DNA of 64,000 nt from JAKPAM01 sp047601745 (GTDB taxonomy: Bacteria; Pseudomonadota; Gammaproteobacteria; Burkholderiales; Burkholderiaceae_E), in assembly GCA_047601745.1 (NCBI GenBank), contig JASGIS010000001.1, positions 3,162,001-3,226,000 of the forward strand. Direction: 5' to 3'. This document shows positions 8,891-17,026 of this stretch, piece after piece. The first letter of the stretch is position 1, and each line of letters opens with the position of its first letter. A model generated the notes under the pieces. The model saw only the letters and a list, made by a program, of their open reading frames with translations. It did no database searches and was not told the DNA's origin. A program made the translations under genes and the position numbers.

Positions 8891-10444
8891 TTACAGCAGA
8901 TCGGACGAGATGAACGGCGCCGACAGCCACAGGCGCGTCCGTTCGTACCAGCTCGTTTCGGGTTCGCGCGAATAGACGACCGGGTTGCCGCCCCGCCAGG
9001 TCACCCATTCGAGTTCGTTGGTGCCGGGCCGGAAGCGCACCTGGTAGACGCCCTCGCGCCGATCGACCGAGAACAGCGTCAACACCTGCTCGGCCAGCGC
9101 CGGGCTGTCGATGATCAGCCCCAGCTCGGTGTGCAGGCGGGCCGAACGGCCGTCCAGGTTCATCGACCCGAAATACACGCGCGAACGGTCGACCACCGTG
9201 ATCCGCGACTGCAGGCGTCCCGGGCCGATCAGCGGATCGGCGGTCAGATCGGCCGTGCCGTTGCCGGGGCTCAGCTCATAGACCTGCGCGCCGGCCGTCA
9301 GCAGATCGCTGCGGTACAGCGCGTACGCCTGGTGCACCATCGGTTCGTCGGTCGACGCCAGCGAGTTCGTGATGATCGTCAGCTCGCGCCCTTTGGCCAG
9401 CGTCTGGCGCATCGCGACGATGCCCGCCGCGCCGGGGATCAGGTACGGCGTCGCGATCATGATCTCCTTGCGCGTATCGAACAGCGCGGCCACGACGTTG
9501 CCGGTCGCCCGGCCCGTGCGCACCGGCGCATCGCGAGCGATCTTCTCGGGCGGGTCCGCGTACGTCATCGCCTGGCCGGTGGACAGCGCGATGCGCCGCG
9601 CGTCGAGCTCGGCCAGCAGCGAGCCGGGCCACAGCCCGGGCAGCAGCGTCGGCGGCAGCGGCGCCAGCCTGGCGAGCGCCCGATCGAACGCCTTGCGGGC
9701 CTCGTCCGGATCCAGGCGCGGGACGACCAGCGTCTCGACTGGATAGCAGATCGCGCTGTTCCAGTAGCGGTCGAAGTCGCGGGTCAGGCTGCGCACGACC
9801 GGTCCCGCCGTCAGCACGTCGATATCGATGACGCCGAGCCCGCCGGGGGGCATCAGGTATTCGTCGGCGATGTTGCGCCCGCCGCTGACCGCGATCGCGT
9901 TGTCGGCGACGAACAGCTTGTTGTGCATGCGCCGGGTCAGTCGGTCCATGCGCCCGATCGATCCGATGAGCCGGATCCAGTTGCTGCCGCGCGGGACGCC
10001 GAACGGATTGAACAGCCGCACGTCGACGTTCGGGATCGCCGCCAGGCCCAGCAGCACCTCGTCCTGGCCGGCGGTCAGCAGATCGTCGAGCAGCACCCGC
10101 ACCCGCACGCCGCGCTCGCCGGCCTCGCGCAGCGCATTCAGGATCGCGCCGCCGGTACGATCGACGCGCAGCTCGTGGTACTGCAGGTCGATCGAACGCT
10201 GCGCGCTGGCGATCAGCGACAGCCGCGCATCGAGCGCCTGGCCGGCCGTCGTCAGCAGCCTGAAGCCCGAACTGCCCTCGGGCTCGTCGCGCAGCGACTC
10301 GGCGGCCGTCCGGCCCAGCGCCGTGCTTTCCCAGGACTCGATGCCGACCTCGATCGGACGGGGCGCCTGGGCGGGCAGGGACGCGCAGCCGGCCAGCGCC
10401 AGACCGACCAGTCCGGCGAGACAAGTGCGCCGCAACGGGTTCAT
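8891..10444 (-). CDS. Phospholipase D-like lipoprotein, ClsC/YmdC type
   Basis: A 517-residue member of the phospholipase D superfamily, closest in layout to cardiolipin synthase C, which joins phosphatidyl groups in the envelope. The start at 10444 gives a lipoprotein signal with the lipobox LAGC. The first catalytic motif is intact (HNKLFVAD followed by GGRN). The second reads HTELGLIID, with glutamate in place of the lysine, as is common for the weakened second motif of this subfamily. The open frame continues antisense across the tRNA gene, but only the lipoprotein start makes sense. It lies 24 bases upstream of the GGDEF/EAL gene on the same strand. Confidence 0.85.
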   Translation of the reverse strand: MNPLRRTCLAGLVGLALAGCASLPAQAPRPIEVGIESWESTALGRTAAESLRDEPEGSSGFRLLTTAGQALDARLSLIASAQRSIDLQYHELRVDRTGGAILNALREAGERGVRVRVLLDDLLTAGQDEVLLGLAAIPNVDVRLFNPFGVPRGSNWIRLIGSIGRMDRLTRRMHNKLFVADNAIAVSGGRNIADEYLMPPGGLGVIDIDVLTAGPVVRSLTRDFDRYWNSAICYPVETLVVPRLDPDEARKAFDRALARLAPLPPTLLPGLWPGSLLAELDARRIALSTGQAMTYADPPEKIARDAPVRTGRATGNVVAALFDTRKEIMIATPYLIPGAAGIVAMRQTLAKGRELTIITNSLASTDEPMVHQAYALYRSDLLTAGAQVYELSPGNGTADLTADPLIGPGRLQSRITVVDRSRVYFGSMNLDGRSARLHTELGLIIDSPALAEQVLTLFSVDRREGVYQVRFRPGTNELEWVTWRGGNPVVYSREPETSWYERTRLWLSAPFISSDLL

Positions 10445-10636
10445 CGGCCCGCGCCCGGCATCCGGCGTGGGACCGGCCGGGCGACCATCGTTGGCTTCTC
10501 GACTCGGGGACATATGATCCATCTTAGCCGTTGGCGCTGACAACGTGAAATCCGGTGACACGCTCCTCGCCCAAGGGCGCGCCGGGACGTTGCGGCCGCG
10601 CATCCGCGAGCCGCGGGCAAGCAGCCGAGACCATAG

Positions 10637-10650
10637 TAGAATGCGCGCTG
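10637..10650 (+). promoter_or_regulatory. Likely tRNA-Gly promoter -10 with GC-rich discriminator
   Basis: TAGAAT followed by GCGCGC lies about 20 bases before the tRNA 5' end. A GC-rich discriminator right after the -10 box is typical of stringently controlled stable-RNA promoters. A convincing -35 box is not visible. Confidence 0.45.
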
Positions 10651-10663
10651 CGCGCCAAGCCGC

Positions 10664-10737
10664 GCGGGTGTAGTTCAATGGTAGAACGGCGGCTTCCCAA
10701 GCCTCAGACACGGGTTCGATCCCCGTCACCCGCTCCA
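10664..10737 (+). tRNA. tRNA-Gly (anticodon CCC)
   Basis: A 74-nt cloverleaf with encoded CCA. The acceptor stem GCGGGTG pairs with CACCCGC, the D arm is GTTCAATGGTAGAAC, the anticodon loop TTCCCAA gives CCC, and the T arm is ACGGGTTCGATCCCCGT. The anticodon stem has one C-U mismatch. Its 3' end matches an imperfect copy at 52270-52296, making it the probable insertion point of the accessory region that follows. Confidence 0.95.
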
Positions 10738-10738
10738 G
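10712..10738 (+). other. Proposed attL: 3' end of tRNA-Gly
   Basis: The last 27 bases spanning the T arm, acceptor strand and CCA of tRNA-Gly. ICEclc- and PAGI-2-type elements are known to integrate into the 3' end of glycine tRNA genes and keep the tRNA functional. The partner copy lies 41.6 kb downstream, and the DNA between carries relics of that element class. The boundary is inferred from sequence alone. Confidence 0.6.
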
Positions 10739-10890
10739 GACGGCCGCGACAAGCCTGCCGTCGCTGTGGCCGCACCGGCCGTGCTCGAGGCAACCTTCGC
10801 CGCCACTGGCGGACAAGTCCAGCAATTACCGTTGAAGCACACGGACCTGTCGAAAGCTCGAGGCGGTGATCCGATCGGGTGAGCCAGGGT

Positions 10891-12138
10891 TCAAGGCGCC
10901 CCCCGTTTCCAGGCTATCGAGCATCCATCATGGCGTGCGGTCACGGCGGTCAACACGGCGCAGATCGCCAGCAGCACGGCGCTCGCGATGAAGGTGGCGC
11001 GGTAGCCGCTGTGGTCGAACAGGATGCCGCCCACGGTGGAGCCCATCGCGATCGACAGTTGCACCACCGCGACGAACAGCCCGCCGCCGGCTTCGGCATC
11101 CTTGGGGAACACCTTGGCGATCCAGGCCCACCAGCCGACGGGCGCCGAGGTGCCGGTCAGGCCCCACACCGCGAGCAGCACGACGACGATGGCAACCGAG
11201 CCACCGAAAGCGATCAGGGCCAGGGCCGTCGCCGCCATCAGCACCGGGATCACGATCAGCGTCTGGTAGAAGCTGCGTTGCAGGACGCGGCCGATGAGCA
11301 CCGTGCCGATGAAGCCAGCGGCTCCGAGCACGAGCAGGAAGAGCGAAATCGTCGCGCCGCGTACGTTCGTGACGGTTTCCAGGAAGGGGCGCACGTACGT
11401 GAACAGGCCGAACTGCCCCATGAACAGCAGGCTGCTGGCGAGCATGCCCACGACCACGCCCGGGTGCTTGAACAGGGTGAACACCTTGAACACCTGGCCG
11501 ATGCCCGGCGCACGCGCGGCGGCGGGCATCGAGGGCAGCGTCTTCCACTGCCAGGCCAGCGCGATCAGCGACACCGGCACCAGGCACAGGAACGCACCGC
11601 GCCAGCCGATGACCGTGCCCAGGTAGGCACCCATCGGCGCGGCGACCACCGTCGCCAGCGCGTTGCCGCCGTTGACGATGGCCAGCGCACGCGGCACGTC
11701 GCGCGTGGGCACCAGGCGGATGGCCGTGGCCGCCGACATCGACCAGAACCCACCGACGACGACGCCGATCAGCGCGCGGCCGACCATGTAGGTGAAGTAG
11801 TTCGGTGCCAGCGCGACGATGGCGCCGGACAACCCCATCGCCACTGTCAGCGCGAGCAGCAGAGCCTTGCGGTTCAGGCTCCCGGCCAGCGATGAAATGA
11901 ACAGGCTGGTCAGCACGGCGAACGCGCCGGAGATGGCGATGCCTTGGCCTGCCATGCCTTCGGTGATGCGCAGGTCCGAGGCGATGGGGGTCAGCAGGCT
12001 GACGGGCAGGAACTCCGAGGCGATCAGCGCGAAGGCGCAGACCGACATCGCGAAGACGCCGCTCCAGGACGTCGGCTTTCCTTGGGATTCGTTGGAGGTG
12101 TCGGAGCCCTCGGGGGCGTCGATGACGGTGCTGCTCAT
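10891..12138 (-). CDS. MFS transporter, DHA1 family (NepI/AraJ-like)
   Basis: A 415-residue, 12-helix major facilitator of the proton-coupled efflux type, similar in style to purine-ribonucleoside or sugar exporters (NepI, AraJ). The N-terminal block EFLPVSLLTPIASDL and the motif-A region SSLAGSLNRK are visible, with a central cytoplasmic loop around residues 190-215. It follows an alpha/beta hydrolase gene on the same strand with a 119-base gap, so it may have its own promoter. Substrate is unknown; the pairing with a hydrolase and LysR regulator suggests export or detoxification of a small organic molecule. Confidence 0.88.
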   Translation of the reverse strand: MSSTVIDAPEGSDTSNESQGKPTSWSGVFAMSVCAFALIASEFLPVSLLTPIASDLRITEGMAGQGIAISGAFAVLTSLFISSLAGSLNRKALLLALTVAMGLSGAIVALAPNYFTYMVGRALIGVVVGGFWSMSAATAIRLVPTRDVPRALAIVNGGNALATVVAAPMGAYLGTVIGWRGAFLCLVPVSLIALAWQWKTLPSMPAAARAPGIGQVFKVFTLFKHPGVVVGMLASSLLFMGQFGLFTYVRPFLETVTNVRGATISLFLLVLGAAGFIGTVLIGRVLQRSFYQTLIVIPVLMAATALALIAFGGSVAIVVVLLAVWGLTGTSAPVGWWAWIAKVFPKDAEAGGGLFVAVVQLSIAMGSTVGGILFDHSGYRATFIASAVLLAICAVLTAVTARHDGCSIAWKRGAP

Positions 12139-12257
12139 GGAATACGGTTCTTCTGTTTGTCGTTCAAATAGGAGTCACCGCGCCGGCCGCTGGGGCATGC
12201 GCGGACAGGGATACGAACGCGAGGGGCGCGACTCGCGCGCCCCGGTGACCGGCGGCT

Positions 12258-13385
12258 TTACGCCGATGCAGCCAGGTTCTTCTGGAAGAACGCCGTCAGC
12301 TTGTCGAACGGGATCTTGTCCATCTTGTCGTACAGGTCCACGTGGACGGCGCCCGGAACGATCACCAGTTCCTTCGGCTCGGCCGCCGCCGCATAGGCGG
12401 TTTCGCTGAAGTAGCGCGAGTGCGCCTTCTCGCCGTGGACCAGGAGCATCGGCCGCGGCGAAATCTCCTGGATGTAGGTGAGGATCGGCAGGTTCATGAA
12501 CGGCAGCGGCGTGGTCTGCGTCCAGGCATTGCCGGAGTTGACCGCGCGCGGGTGGCGGCCGCGCGGCGTCATGTAGTAGTCGTGGTACTCGACCAGGAAC
12601 TGCGCCTCGCCGCCCTTCAGCTCGTTGTAGGGCGGCTGGTAAGCGGGCTTGCCGGCCTCGGCGTCCTTCCAGCGCTGCTGGCTCAGTTGCTCCAGCGTCT
12701 GCGTGCGCTGCTCCAGCGTCACGCTGTCGTTGTAGCCCTTGGACATGACGCGGGTCATGTCGTACATGGTGCTGGCGACGACGGCCTTGATGCGCTTGTC
12801 CACGGCGGCGGCGCTTAGCGCCATGCCACCCCAGCCGCAGATGCCGATGATGCCGATGCGCTCGCGGTCCACGTTCGGCAGCAGGCCCAGGCAATCCACC
12901 GCCGCGCTGAAGTCCTCGACGCTGATGTCGGGCGAAGCGACGTTGCGCGGCTCGCCGCTGCTTTCGCCGGTGTAGGACGGATCGAAAGCCAGCGTGATGA
13001 AGCCGCGCTCGGCCATGGTCTGCGCGTACAGGCCCGACGACTGCTCCTTCACCGCGCCGAACGGGCCGCTCACGGCCAGTGCCGCGAGCTTGCCGCTGGC
13101 GTTCTTCGGCTGGTACAGGTCGCCGGCCAGCGTGATGCCGTAGCGGTTCTTGAAGGTGATCTTCCGGTGGTCGACCTTGTCGCTCTTGGGGAACACCTTG
13201 TCCCACTTGTCGGTGAGCGTCACGGCCGACTGTGCTTGTGCTTGCGCCTGCGCCGGGCCGGCGGCAATGGCGCCGATACCCGCGGCGGGGATGCCGGTAG
13301 CGGTCATTTTGAGCAAGGTGCGGCGGCCCACGTCGAGGTCACCCGGCGTGGCGACGTTGCCGCTCATCTCGATGGTCTTGGTCAT
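12258..13385 (-). CDS. Tat-exported alpha/beta hydrolase, dienelactone-hydrolase-like
   Basis: A 375-residue protein starting with a twin-arginine signal (GRRTLLKM, then an alanine-rich stretch ending in repeated AQ). The fold is alpha/beta hydrolase: the nucleophile elbow GICGWGG has cysteine in place of serine, as in dienelactone hydrolases, with a possible aspartate/glutamate in VHGEKAHS and histidine in VPGAVHVD. It probably hydrolyses an ester or lactone in the periplasm. It sits downstream of the truncated cyclophilin-like gene and divergent from a LysR gene, an arrangement common in soil proteobacteria, so control by that LysR is likely. Confidence 0.82.
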   Translation of the reverse strand: MTKTIEMSGNVATPGDLDVGRRTLLKMTATGIPAAGIGAIAAGPAQAQAQAQSAVTLTDKWDKVFPKSDKVDHRKITFKNRYGITLAGDLYQPKNASGKLAALAVSGPFGAVKEQSSGLYAQTMAERGFITLAFDPSYTGESSGEPRNVASPDISVEDFSAAVDCLGLLPNVDRERIGIIGICGWGGMALSAAAVDKRIKAVVASTMYDMTRVMSKGYNDSVTLEQRTQTLEQLSQQRWKDAEAGKPAYQPPYNELKGGEAQFLVEYHDYYMTPRGRHPRAVNSGNAWTQTTPLPFMNLPILTYIQEISPRPMLLVHGEKAHSRYFSETAYAAAAEPKELVIVPGAVHVDLYDKMDKIPFDKLTAFFQKNLAASA

Positions 13386-13425
13386 GACGGGTTTTCCTTT
13401 CACGCGGGTCGCAGTCGCGGGGAGT

Positions 13426-13695
13426 TCAGGGCTCGACGCGTTCGATGCGCGACAGCGGCAGCAGCGACGCGAAATCCTTGGTGGTGGCGTTGTCGTACAG
13501 GGTGGCGGTGGCGACCTGCTCACCGACGATCAGGCGAATCTTCATGGCGGAGTCCTTCGAGGGCGAGCGGGCGGCGTCGGCCGGCGTCTGGGCGACCGAG
13601 CTGCCGGGGGCACAGGCTGCCAACCCGACGAACGAGCCGTCCAGCAGCGCGAGCACGCCGCGTCGCCAAGGGGAGGTCGGGGTTGACTTTTTCAT
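13426..13695 (-). pseudogene. Truncated cyclophilin-like protein
   Basis: An 89-residue frame with an N-terminal signal-like segment, then MKIRLIVGEQVATATLYDN and FASLLPL, the opening strands of the cyclophilin-like family that often accompanies hydrolase/LysR clusters. That family usually continues about 70 residues and ends with a glycine-rich GRI..GVE segment; here LLPL runs directly into SRIERVEP and a stop. This looks like an internal deletion that joined start and end in frame. A small stable product cannot be excluded. Confidence 0.6.
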
Positions 13696-13804
13696 GCCTC
13701 GTATCTTCCCCGGCGCGAGGCGCTTTGAATAGCTAATGAATGCTTAAAAGCCCTATAAGGTAGGCTAATCAGTATTTCCGGTAACGACGTGGGAGACTGG
13801 CGCC
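13696..13804. promoter_or_regulatory. Divergent promoter region of LysR cluster
   Basis: This 109-base gap between the divergent LysR gene and the hydrolase/exporter genes is clearly richer in A and T than its surroundings (AGCTAATGAATGCTTAAAAG region, then ATAAGGTAGGCTAAT). It should hold both promoters and the LysR site; I cannot single out one T-N11-A box with confidence. Confidence 0.45.
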
Positions 13805-14767
13805 ATGGCCAGACGCAACCTCAACGATCTGCTGTACTTCGTCACCATCGCGCGCGAAGGCAGCTTCACGCGCGCGGCGGCGCACCTGGGGGTGACGCAG
13901 TCGGCGCTGAGCCAGACGATCAACGGCCTGGAGGCGCGGCTGCAGATCCGGCTGCTGACCCGCACCACGCGCAGCGTCTCGCCGACGGCGGCGGGCGAGC
14001 GCCTGTTGAACGCCATCGGCCATCGCTTCGACGAGATCGAGTCCGAGCTGGAAGAACTGACCGAACTGCGCGACAAGCCCGCGGGCACGGTGCGCATCAC
14101 TTGCGGCGATCACATCCTGCGGACCACGATCTTCCCCAAGCTCACGCCGTTGCTGCACGAGTACCCCGACATCCACGTGGAGTTCGACGTGAACTACGGC
14201 TTCCGCGACATCGTGGCCGATCGCTACGATGCCGGCGTGCGCCTCGGGGACACCATCGAGAAGGACATGATCGCCGTGCCGATCGGTCCGCAGTTGCGCA
14301 TGGCCGCGGCGGCCTCGCCCGCTTACTTCGCCGCCCATCCGATCCCCAAGAACCCGCGCGAGCTGCTAAGCCACAACTGCATCAACATGCGCATGCAGTC
14401 CGGTGGAGGGATCTACGTCTGGGACTTCCGGCGACGGGGCCGGCAGCAGAACGTGCGCGTGGACGGGCAGCTCGTTTTCAACACCACGCCCAACATGGTG
14501 GACGCCGCGCTGGCCGGGCTGGGCATCGCGTATCTGCCCGAAGAGGAGTTCGCGCCGCACATCGAAGAAGGCCGCCTGGTGCGCGTGCTGGACGAATGGT
14601 GCGATCCGTTCCCCGGGTATTACCTGTACTACCCCAGCCGGCGGCAACCCTCCACGGCCTTCTCGATGGTCGTCGATGCGCTTCGCTACATCGAACCCCA
14701 TCCCGGCCAGAACAGGCCAACGGGCAAGCCCAGGAAAACCGCTTCACGCAAGAGAGCCGCGGGCTGA
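13805..14767 (+). CDS. LysR-family transcriptional regulator
   Basis: A 320-residue LysR regulator: N-terminal winged helix-turn-helix with the family pattern GSFTRAAAHLGVTQSALSQTI and a C-terminal periplasmic-binding-protein-like effector domain ending near residue 300, followed by a basic tail. It is transcribed away from the cyclophilin-like, hydrolase and MFS genes and probably controls them in response to a small ligand. Its last bases abut the relaxase relic. Confidence 0.92.
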   Translation: MARRNLNDLLYFVTIAREGSFTRAAAHLGVTQSALSQTINGLEARLQIRLLTRTTRSVSPTAAGERLLNAIGHRFDEIESELEELTELRDKPAGTVRITCGDHILRTTIFPKLTPLLHEYPDIHVEFDVNYGFRDIVADRYDAGVRLGDTIEKDMIAVPIGPQLRMAAAASPAYFAAHPIPKNPRELLSHNCINMRMQSGGGIYVWDFRRRGRQQNVRVDGQLVFNTTPNMVDAALAGLGIAYLPEEEFAPHIEEGRLVRVLDEWCDPFPGYYLYYPSRRQPSTAFSMVVDALRYIEPHPGQNRPTGKPRKTASRKRAAG

Positions 14768-15440
14768 ATCGGCAGCCGGTTTCTCCTTGAGCAGCGCCAG
14801 GTACGGATTGTTCGGCGGCGTCTCCGCGAACAGCAGATGGGCGTTCTCCAGAAGATGGCCATGCAGGTGCCGTGACTTCCTTGGGCCGGTGACGTCGCAC
14901 GTCCAGATCTTCAAGCCGCTGGGCTGCTTGCGGTGCAACTGCAGCTTCTCGAAGCGCTTCTGCGCCCACTGCCAATCCCGCTGCTGTTCCTGCTTTGCCA
15001 GCGGGCCGATCTGCGGGGGCTCCTGGGCGTAGCGCTGGAGCCACCGAGGCTTGGTCGGCCTGGCGCACCAGCTCGCCCAGCATGCCGGCGTGCTCGTACT
15101 GGCCGGCCAGCACGTACAGCAGCGCCGCCCACAAGTCGGGATACGCGCTGAGCCAGTCGAGGATTTCGGCGTCGAGCACCTGGGTATAGAGCAGCCCGGT
15201 GGCGGCGCTGTGCAGCCGGTCTCCGAGGCGGGGAACTGCTGGACCAGCTCGGCGTACCGTTCCAGCGGCGCCAGGTACAGCGACGCGAGTTGCCGGCGCG
15301 AGAGCGAAGTGCGCTGCCAGATGTGTTCCAGCAGCCGCTGCCGGCGCGGGGTCGCCAGCAGCGGCGCGGCCGACGCCGGCCGCGTCAGCCCTTTGGGAGG
15401 CTCGGCGGCGGGCGGCGGCCGGTCTGGACAGCAGCGCGGT
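14768..15440 (-). pseudogene. Relic of MobH-type relaxase TraI (multiply deleted)
   Basis: No continuous frame exists, but three pieces read in order on the minus strand. Near 15400-15235 is TPRRQRLLEHIWQRTSLSR to QQFPAS, the start of the ICE-type TraI_2 relaxase. Near 15230-15050 is ATGLLYTQVLDAEILDWL to GELVRQADQAS, just after the HD region, so the catalytic histidine block between them is deleted. Near 15040-14780 is the C-terminal domain (DWQWAQKRFEKLQLHRKQ to NNPYLALLK). TraI of this class nicks the element origin for conjugation. Its remains mark an ICE that can no longer transfer. Confidence 0.72.
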
Positions 15441-15488
15441 TCTGCACCATGCTGATCATATCAATCAATATGGTCATGGGGATCCGCG

Positions 15489-15761
15489 ATGATCATCGAA
15501 GTCAACGCCGTCAACTTCCGGCAGAACCTGGGCGAGATGCTGAACCAGGTGCAGTACCGCAACGACAGCATCGTCATCAACAAGGACGGCAAGCCTGTCG
15601 CGGCCTTGGTCGACGCCGAGTTGTTCGCGCGCATCCGGCGCATGCAGGAGCGCTTCGAGGCCCTGAGCAGCCGGATCAGCGACGCCTACGCCGGGGTGCC
15701 GGTCGAGGAAGGTCTGGCCGAGATCGACGCTGTGGTGGCGGCCGAGCGGAAGTCGCGCTGA
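15489..15761 (+). CDS. Phd/YefM-type antitoxin
   Basis: A 90-residue antitoxin: the N-terminal half (NFRQNLGEMLNQVQ then SIVINKDGKPVAALVD) matches the Phd/YefM DNA-binding fold and the charged C-terminus should wrap the toxin. It overlaps the PIN toxin gene by one base (TGATG), the normal coupled arrangement. The AT-rich stretch just upstream (CATATCAATCAATATGG) is the likely autoregulated promoter. It is wedged between two pieces of conjugation-gene relics, so it is probably a retained stability module. Confidence 0.85.
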   Translation: MIIEVNAVNFRQNLGEMLNQVQYRNDSIVINKDGKPVAALVDAELFARIRRMQERFEALSSRISDAYAGVPVEEGLAEIDAVVAAERKSR

Positions 15762-16174
15762 TGGCCGGATTGCGCGTGGTGCTGGACACCAACGTGCTGG
15801 TCTCCGGCCTGGCCTACCCGGGGAGTGTGCCGGGGCGCATCGTGGCGGCCTGGCGTCAGGGTGGACTCGACGTCGTGCTGTCCCACTACATCCTGGACGA
15901 ACTGGTCCGGGTCCTTCCGCGGCTGCCGAGGCTTCGCATGACGCTGGCGGAGATTCGCGACCTGGCCGACAGCCTCATGTTCCTGGCCGATATCGTCGAG
16001 CCAGGTGGTTCGACGGACGAAGGGCTGCGTGACCCCGCCGACCAGCCGGTGCTGCACACGCTGCTGGCGGCGAAGGCCCAGTACTTGGTCACCGGCGACA
16101 AGGATCTGCTGGTGCTGGCCGATCGCTACCCCATCGTCTCGCCTGCGGACTTCTGGGCGCGGCATGGAGCTTGA
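15761..16174 (+). CDS. PIN-domain toxin, COG1569 type
   Basis: A 137-residue PIN-domain protein of the putative toxin-antitoxin group. Acidic residues expected to bind the metal ions of a PIN ribonuclease are present: the aspartate in VLDTNVLVSG, a glutamate in ILDELVRVL, and the aspartates of TGDKDLLVL. It is expected to cut RNA when the upstream antitoxin is lost. The start at 15761 overlaps the antitoxin stop. Confidence 0.85.
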   Translation: MAGLRVVLDTNVLVSGLAYPGSVPGRIVAAWRQGGLDVVLSHYILDELVRVLPRLPRLRMTLAEIRDLADSLMFLADIVEPGGSTDEGLRDPADQPVLHTLLAAKAQYLVTGDKDLLVLADRYPIVSPADFWARHGA

Positions 16175-16211
16175 AACCGGAAGCCATAGGACGACCATGA
16201 GGTAGCAAGCC

Positions 16212-16574
16212 ATGAAAGCCACCACGCACACCACGTTCGCGGAACGCACCGGCCGGGCACTGGGCCGGATGTGGAAAGGCGCGCTGCGCCAGGAGCGGAA
16301 GGCGTGCGGCTGGCTGATGGCGCGCGGCCTGCCCGCGGGCGCGGCGACTGCCCTGCTGTGGCTGGTGAAGCTGGCCGTGCTGGGTGTGCTGCTGTATGCC
16401 GCGTTCTGGCTGGCGCTGCTGCTGGTGTTCGGAGTCGCCGCCGCCTGGGCCGCCCGAAACGCTGAGCCGGAGCCGCAGTTCCCGGAGCCGGAGTGGAGAA
16501 ACGGGCCGGCCGGCTACGGGCTGTATACCTACGACGGCTATCGGATCGACCCGCACGTGTTCGACGACGACTAA
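16212..16574 (+). CDS. DUF3742 family protein (ICE-associated)
   Basis: A 120-residue protein with a basic N-terminus, one long hydrophobic segment around residues 47-80 (two close helices possible) and an acidic tail ending HVFDDD. It matches the DUF3742 family, found mostly in ICEclc/PAGI-2-type integrative elements beside the TraG gene. Here it also faces a TraG relic, so the original order is kept. Function is unknown. It is one of the few element backbone genes still intact. Confidence 0.75.
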   Translation: MKATTHTTFAERTGRALGRMWKGALRQERKACGWLMARGLPAGAATALLWLVKLAVLGVLLYAAFWLALLLVFGVAAAWAARNAEPEPQFPEPEWRNGPAGYGLYTYDGYRIDPHVFDDD

Positions 16575-16581
16575 GCAGCGC

Positions 16582-16839
16582 TCACTTCTTGGATGCCGCG
16601 CTCATCATCATGCCCGCGCCTCGGCCACCGGCGCTCTTGGCATCAGCGGTAGTGCTGGCCAGCCCCTGCAAGAAGTTTCCTGCACGGATAGCCGGCGCCG
16701 CTGGGCACCTCGGCCAGGCCGGCATCGCGGCTGCTGTTGTACGGCCAGCCCTCGCGCGGCGTCTTGGAGCGGTAGGTGTCGTAGAAGCCCGGCGTGTCCA
16801 CGAAGAACCGGGAGCCGATCCAGGTCACGTCGTGCATGA
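16582..16839 (-). pseudogene. Relic of ICE-type TraG conjugation protein
   Basis: Read on the minus strand, this begins DVTWIGSRFFVDTPGFYDTY followed by KTPREGWPYNSSRDAGL, a well-conserved segment of ICE TraG-N-type membrane proteins. It then jumps, with a change of frame, to an alanine/serine/glycine tail ending MMMSAASKK and a stop that fits the C-terminus of the same family. Most of the protein has been deleted. Its tail faces the DUF3742 gene, as in intact elements. Confidence 0.65.
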
Positions 16840-16859
16840 ACCGCCCCCGGGGCGGTTCA
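16837..16859. repeat. Perfect 23-bp inverted repeat at relic junction
   Basis: TGAACCGCCCC, one C, then GGGGCGGTTCA: 11-bp perfect arms with a single central base. It lies exactly where the TraG relic stops and the second TraI fragment begins. It could be a deletion scar, a former terminator stem or a protein site; no T-run follows on either strand. Confidence 0.7.
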
Positions 16860-16960
16860 CTTCTGCGCCCACTGCCAGTCCCGCTGCTGTTCCTGCCTTG
16901 CCAGCGGGCCGATCTGCGGGTGCTCCTGGGCGTAGCGCTGGAAGACGCCGGGGCTCACTT
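16858..16960 (-). pseudogene. Second TraI C-terminal fragment (partial duplicate)
   Basis: The minus strand reads FQRYAQEHPQIGPLARQEQQ then RDWQWAQK, the same relaxase segment found near 14950-15040. About 83 bases align with only a few differences between the two copies. A second copy of the same domain implies that two related elements were once present or that the region was rearranged by recombination. Confidence 0.68.
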
Positions 16961-16973
16961 ATGGTCTGCTTCG

Positions 16974-16992
16974 GATATACCCGCGTATATGT
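16974..16992. repeat. 19-bp palindromic motif, copy 1
   Basis: GATATACCCGCGTATATGT contains the palindrome ATATAC-N4-GTATAT. The same motif with two changes occurs at 22781-22799. It lies just past the stop of the response-regulator gene. It resembles a dimeric regulator site. Confidence 0.6.
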
Positions 16993-17026
16993 CCGCGAGA
17001 CCTCCGAAGGGGCCGAGGCCGGAGCG

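Noticed and set aside
10445..10825. Upstream extension of the phospholipase D gene antisense to the tRNA
   Set aside because: It would read through a tRNA gene and destroy the lipoprotein signal.
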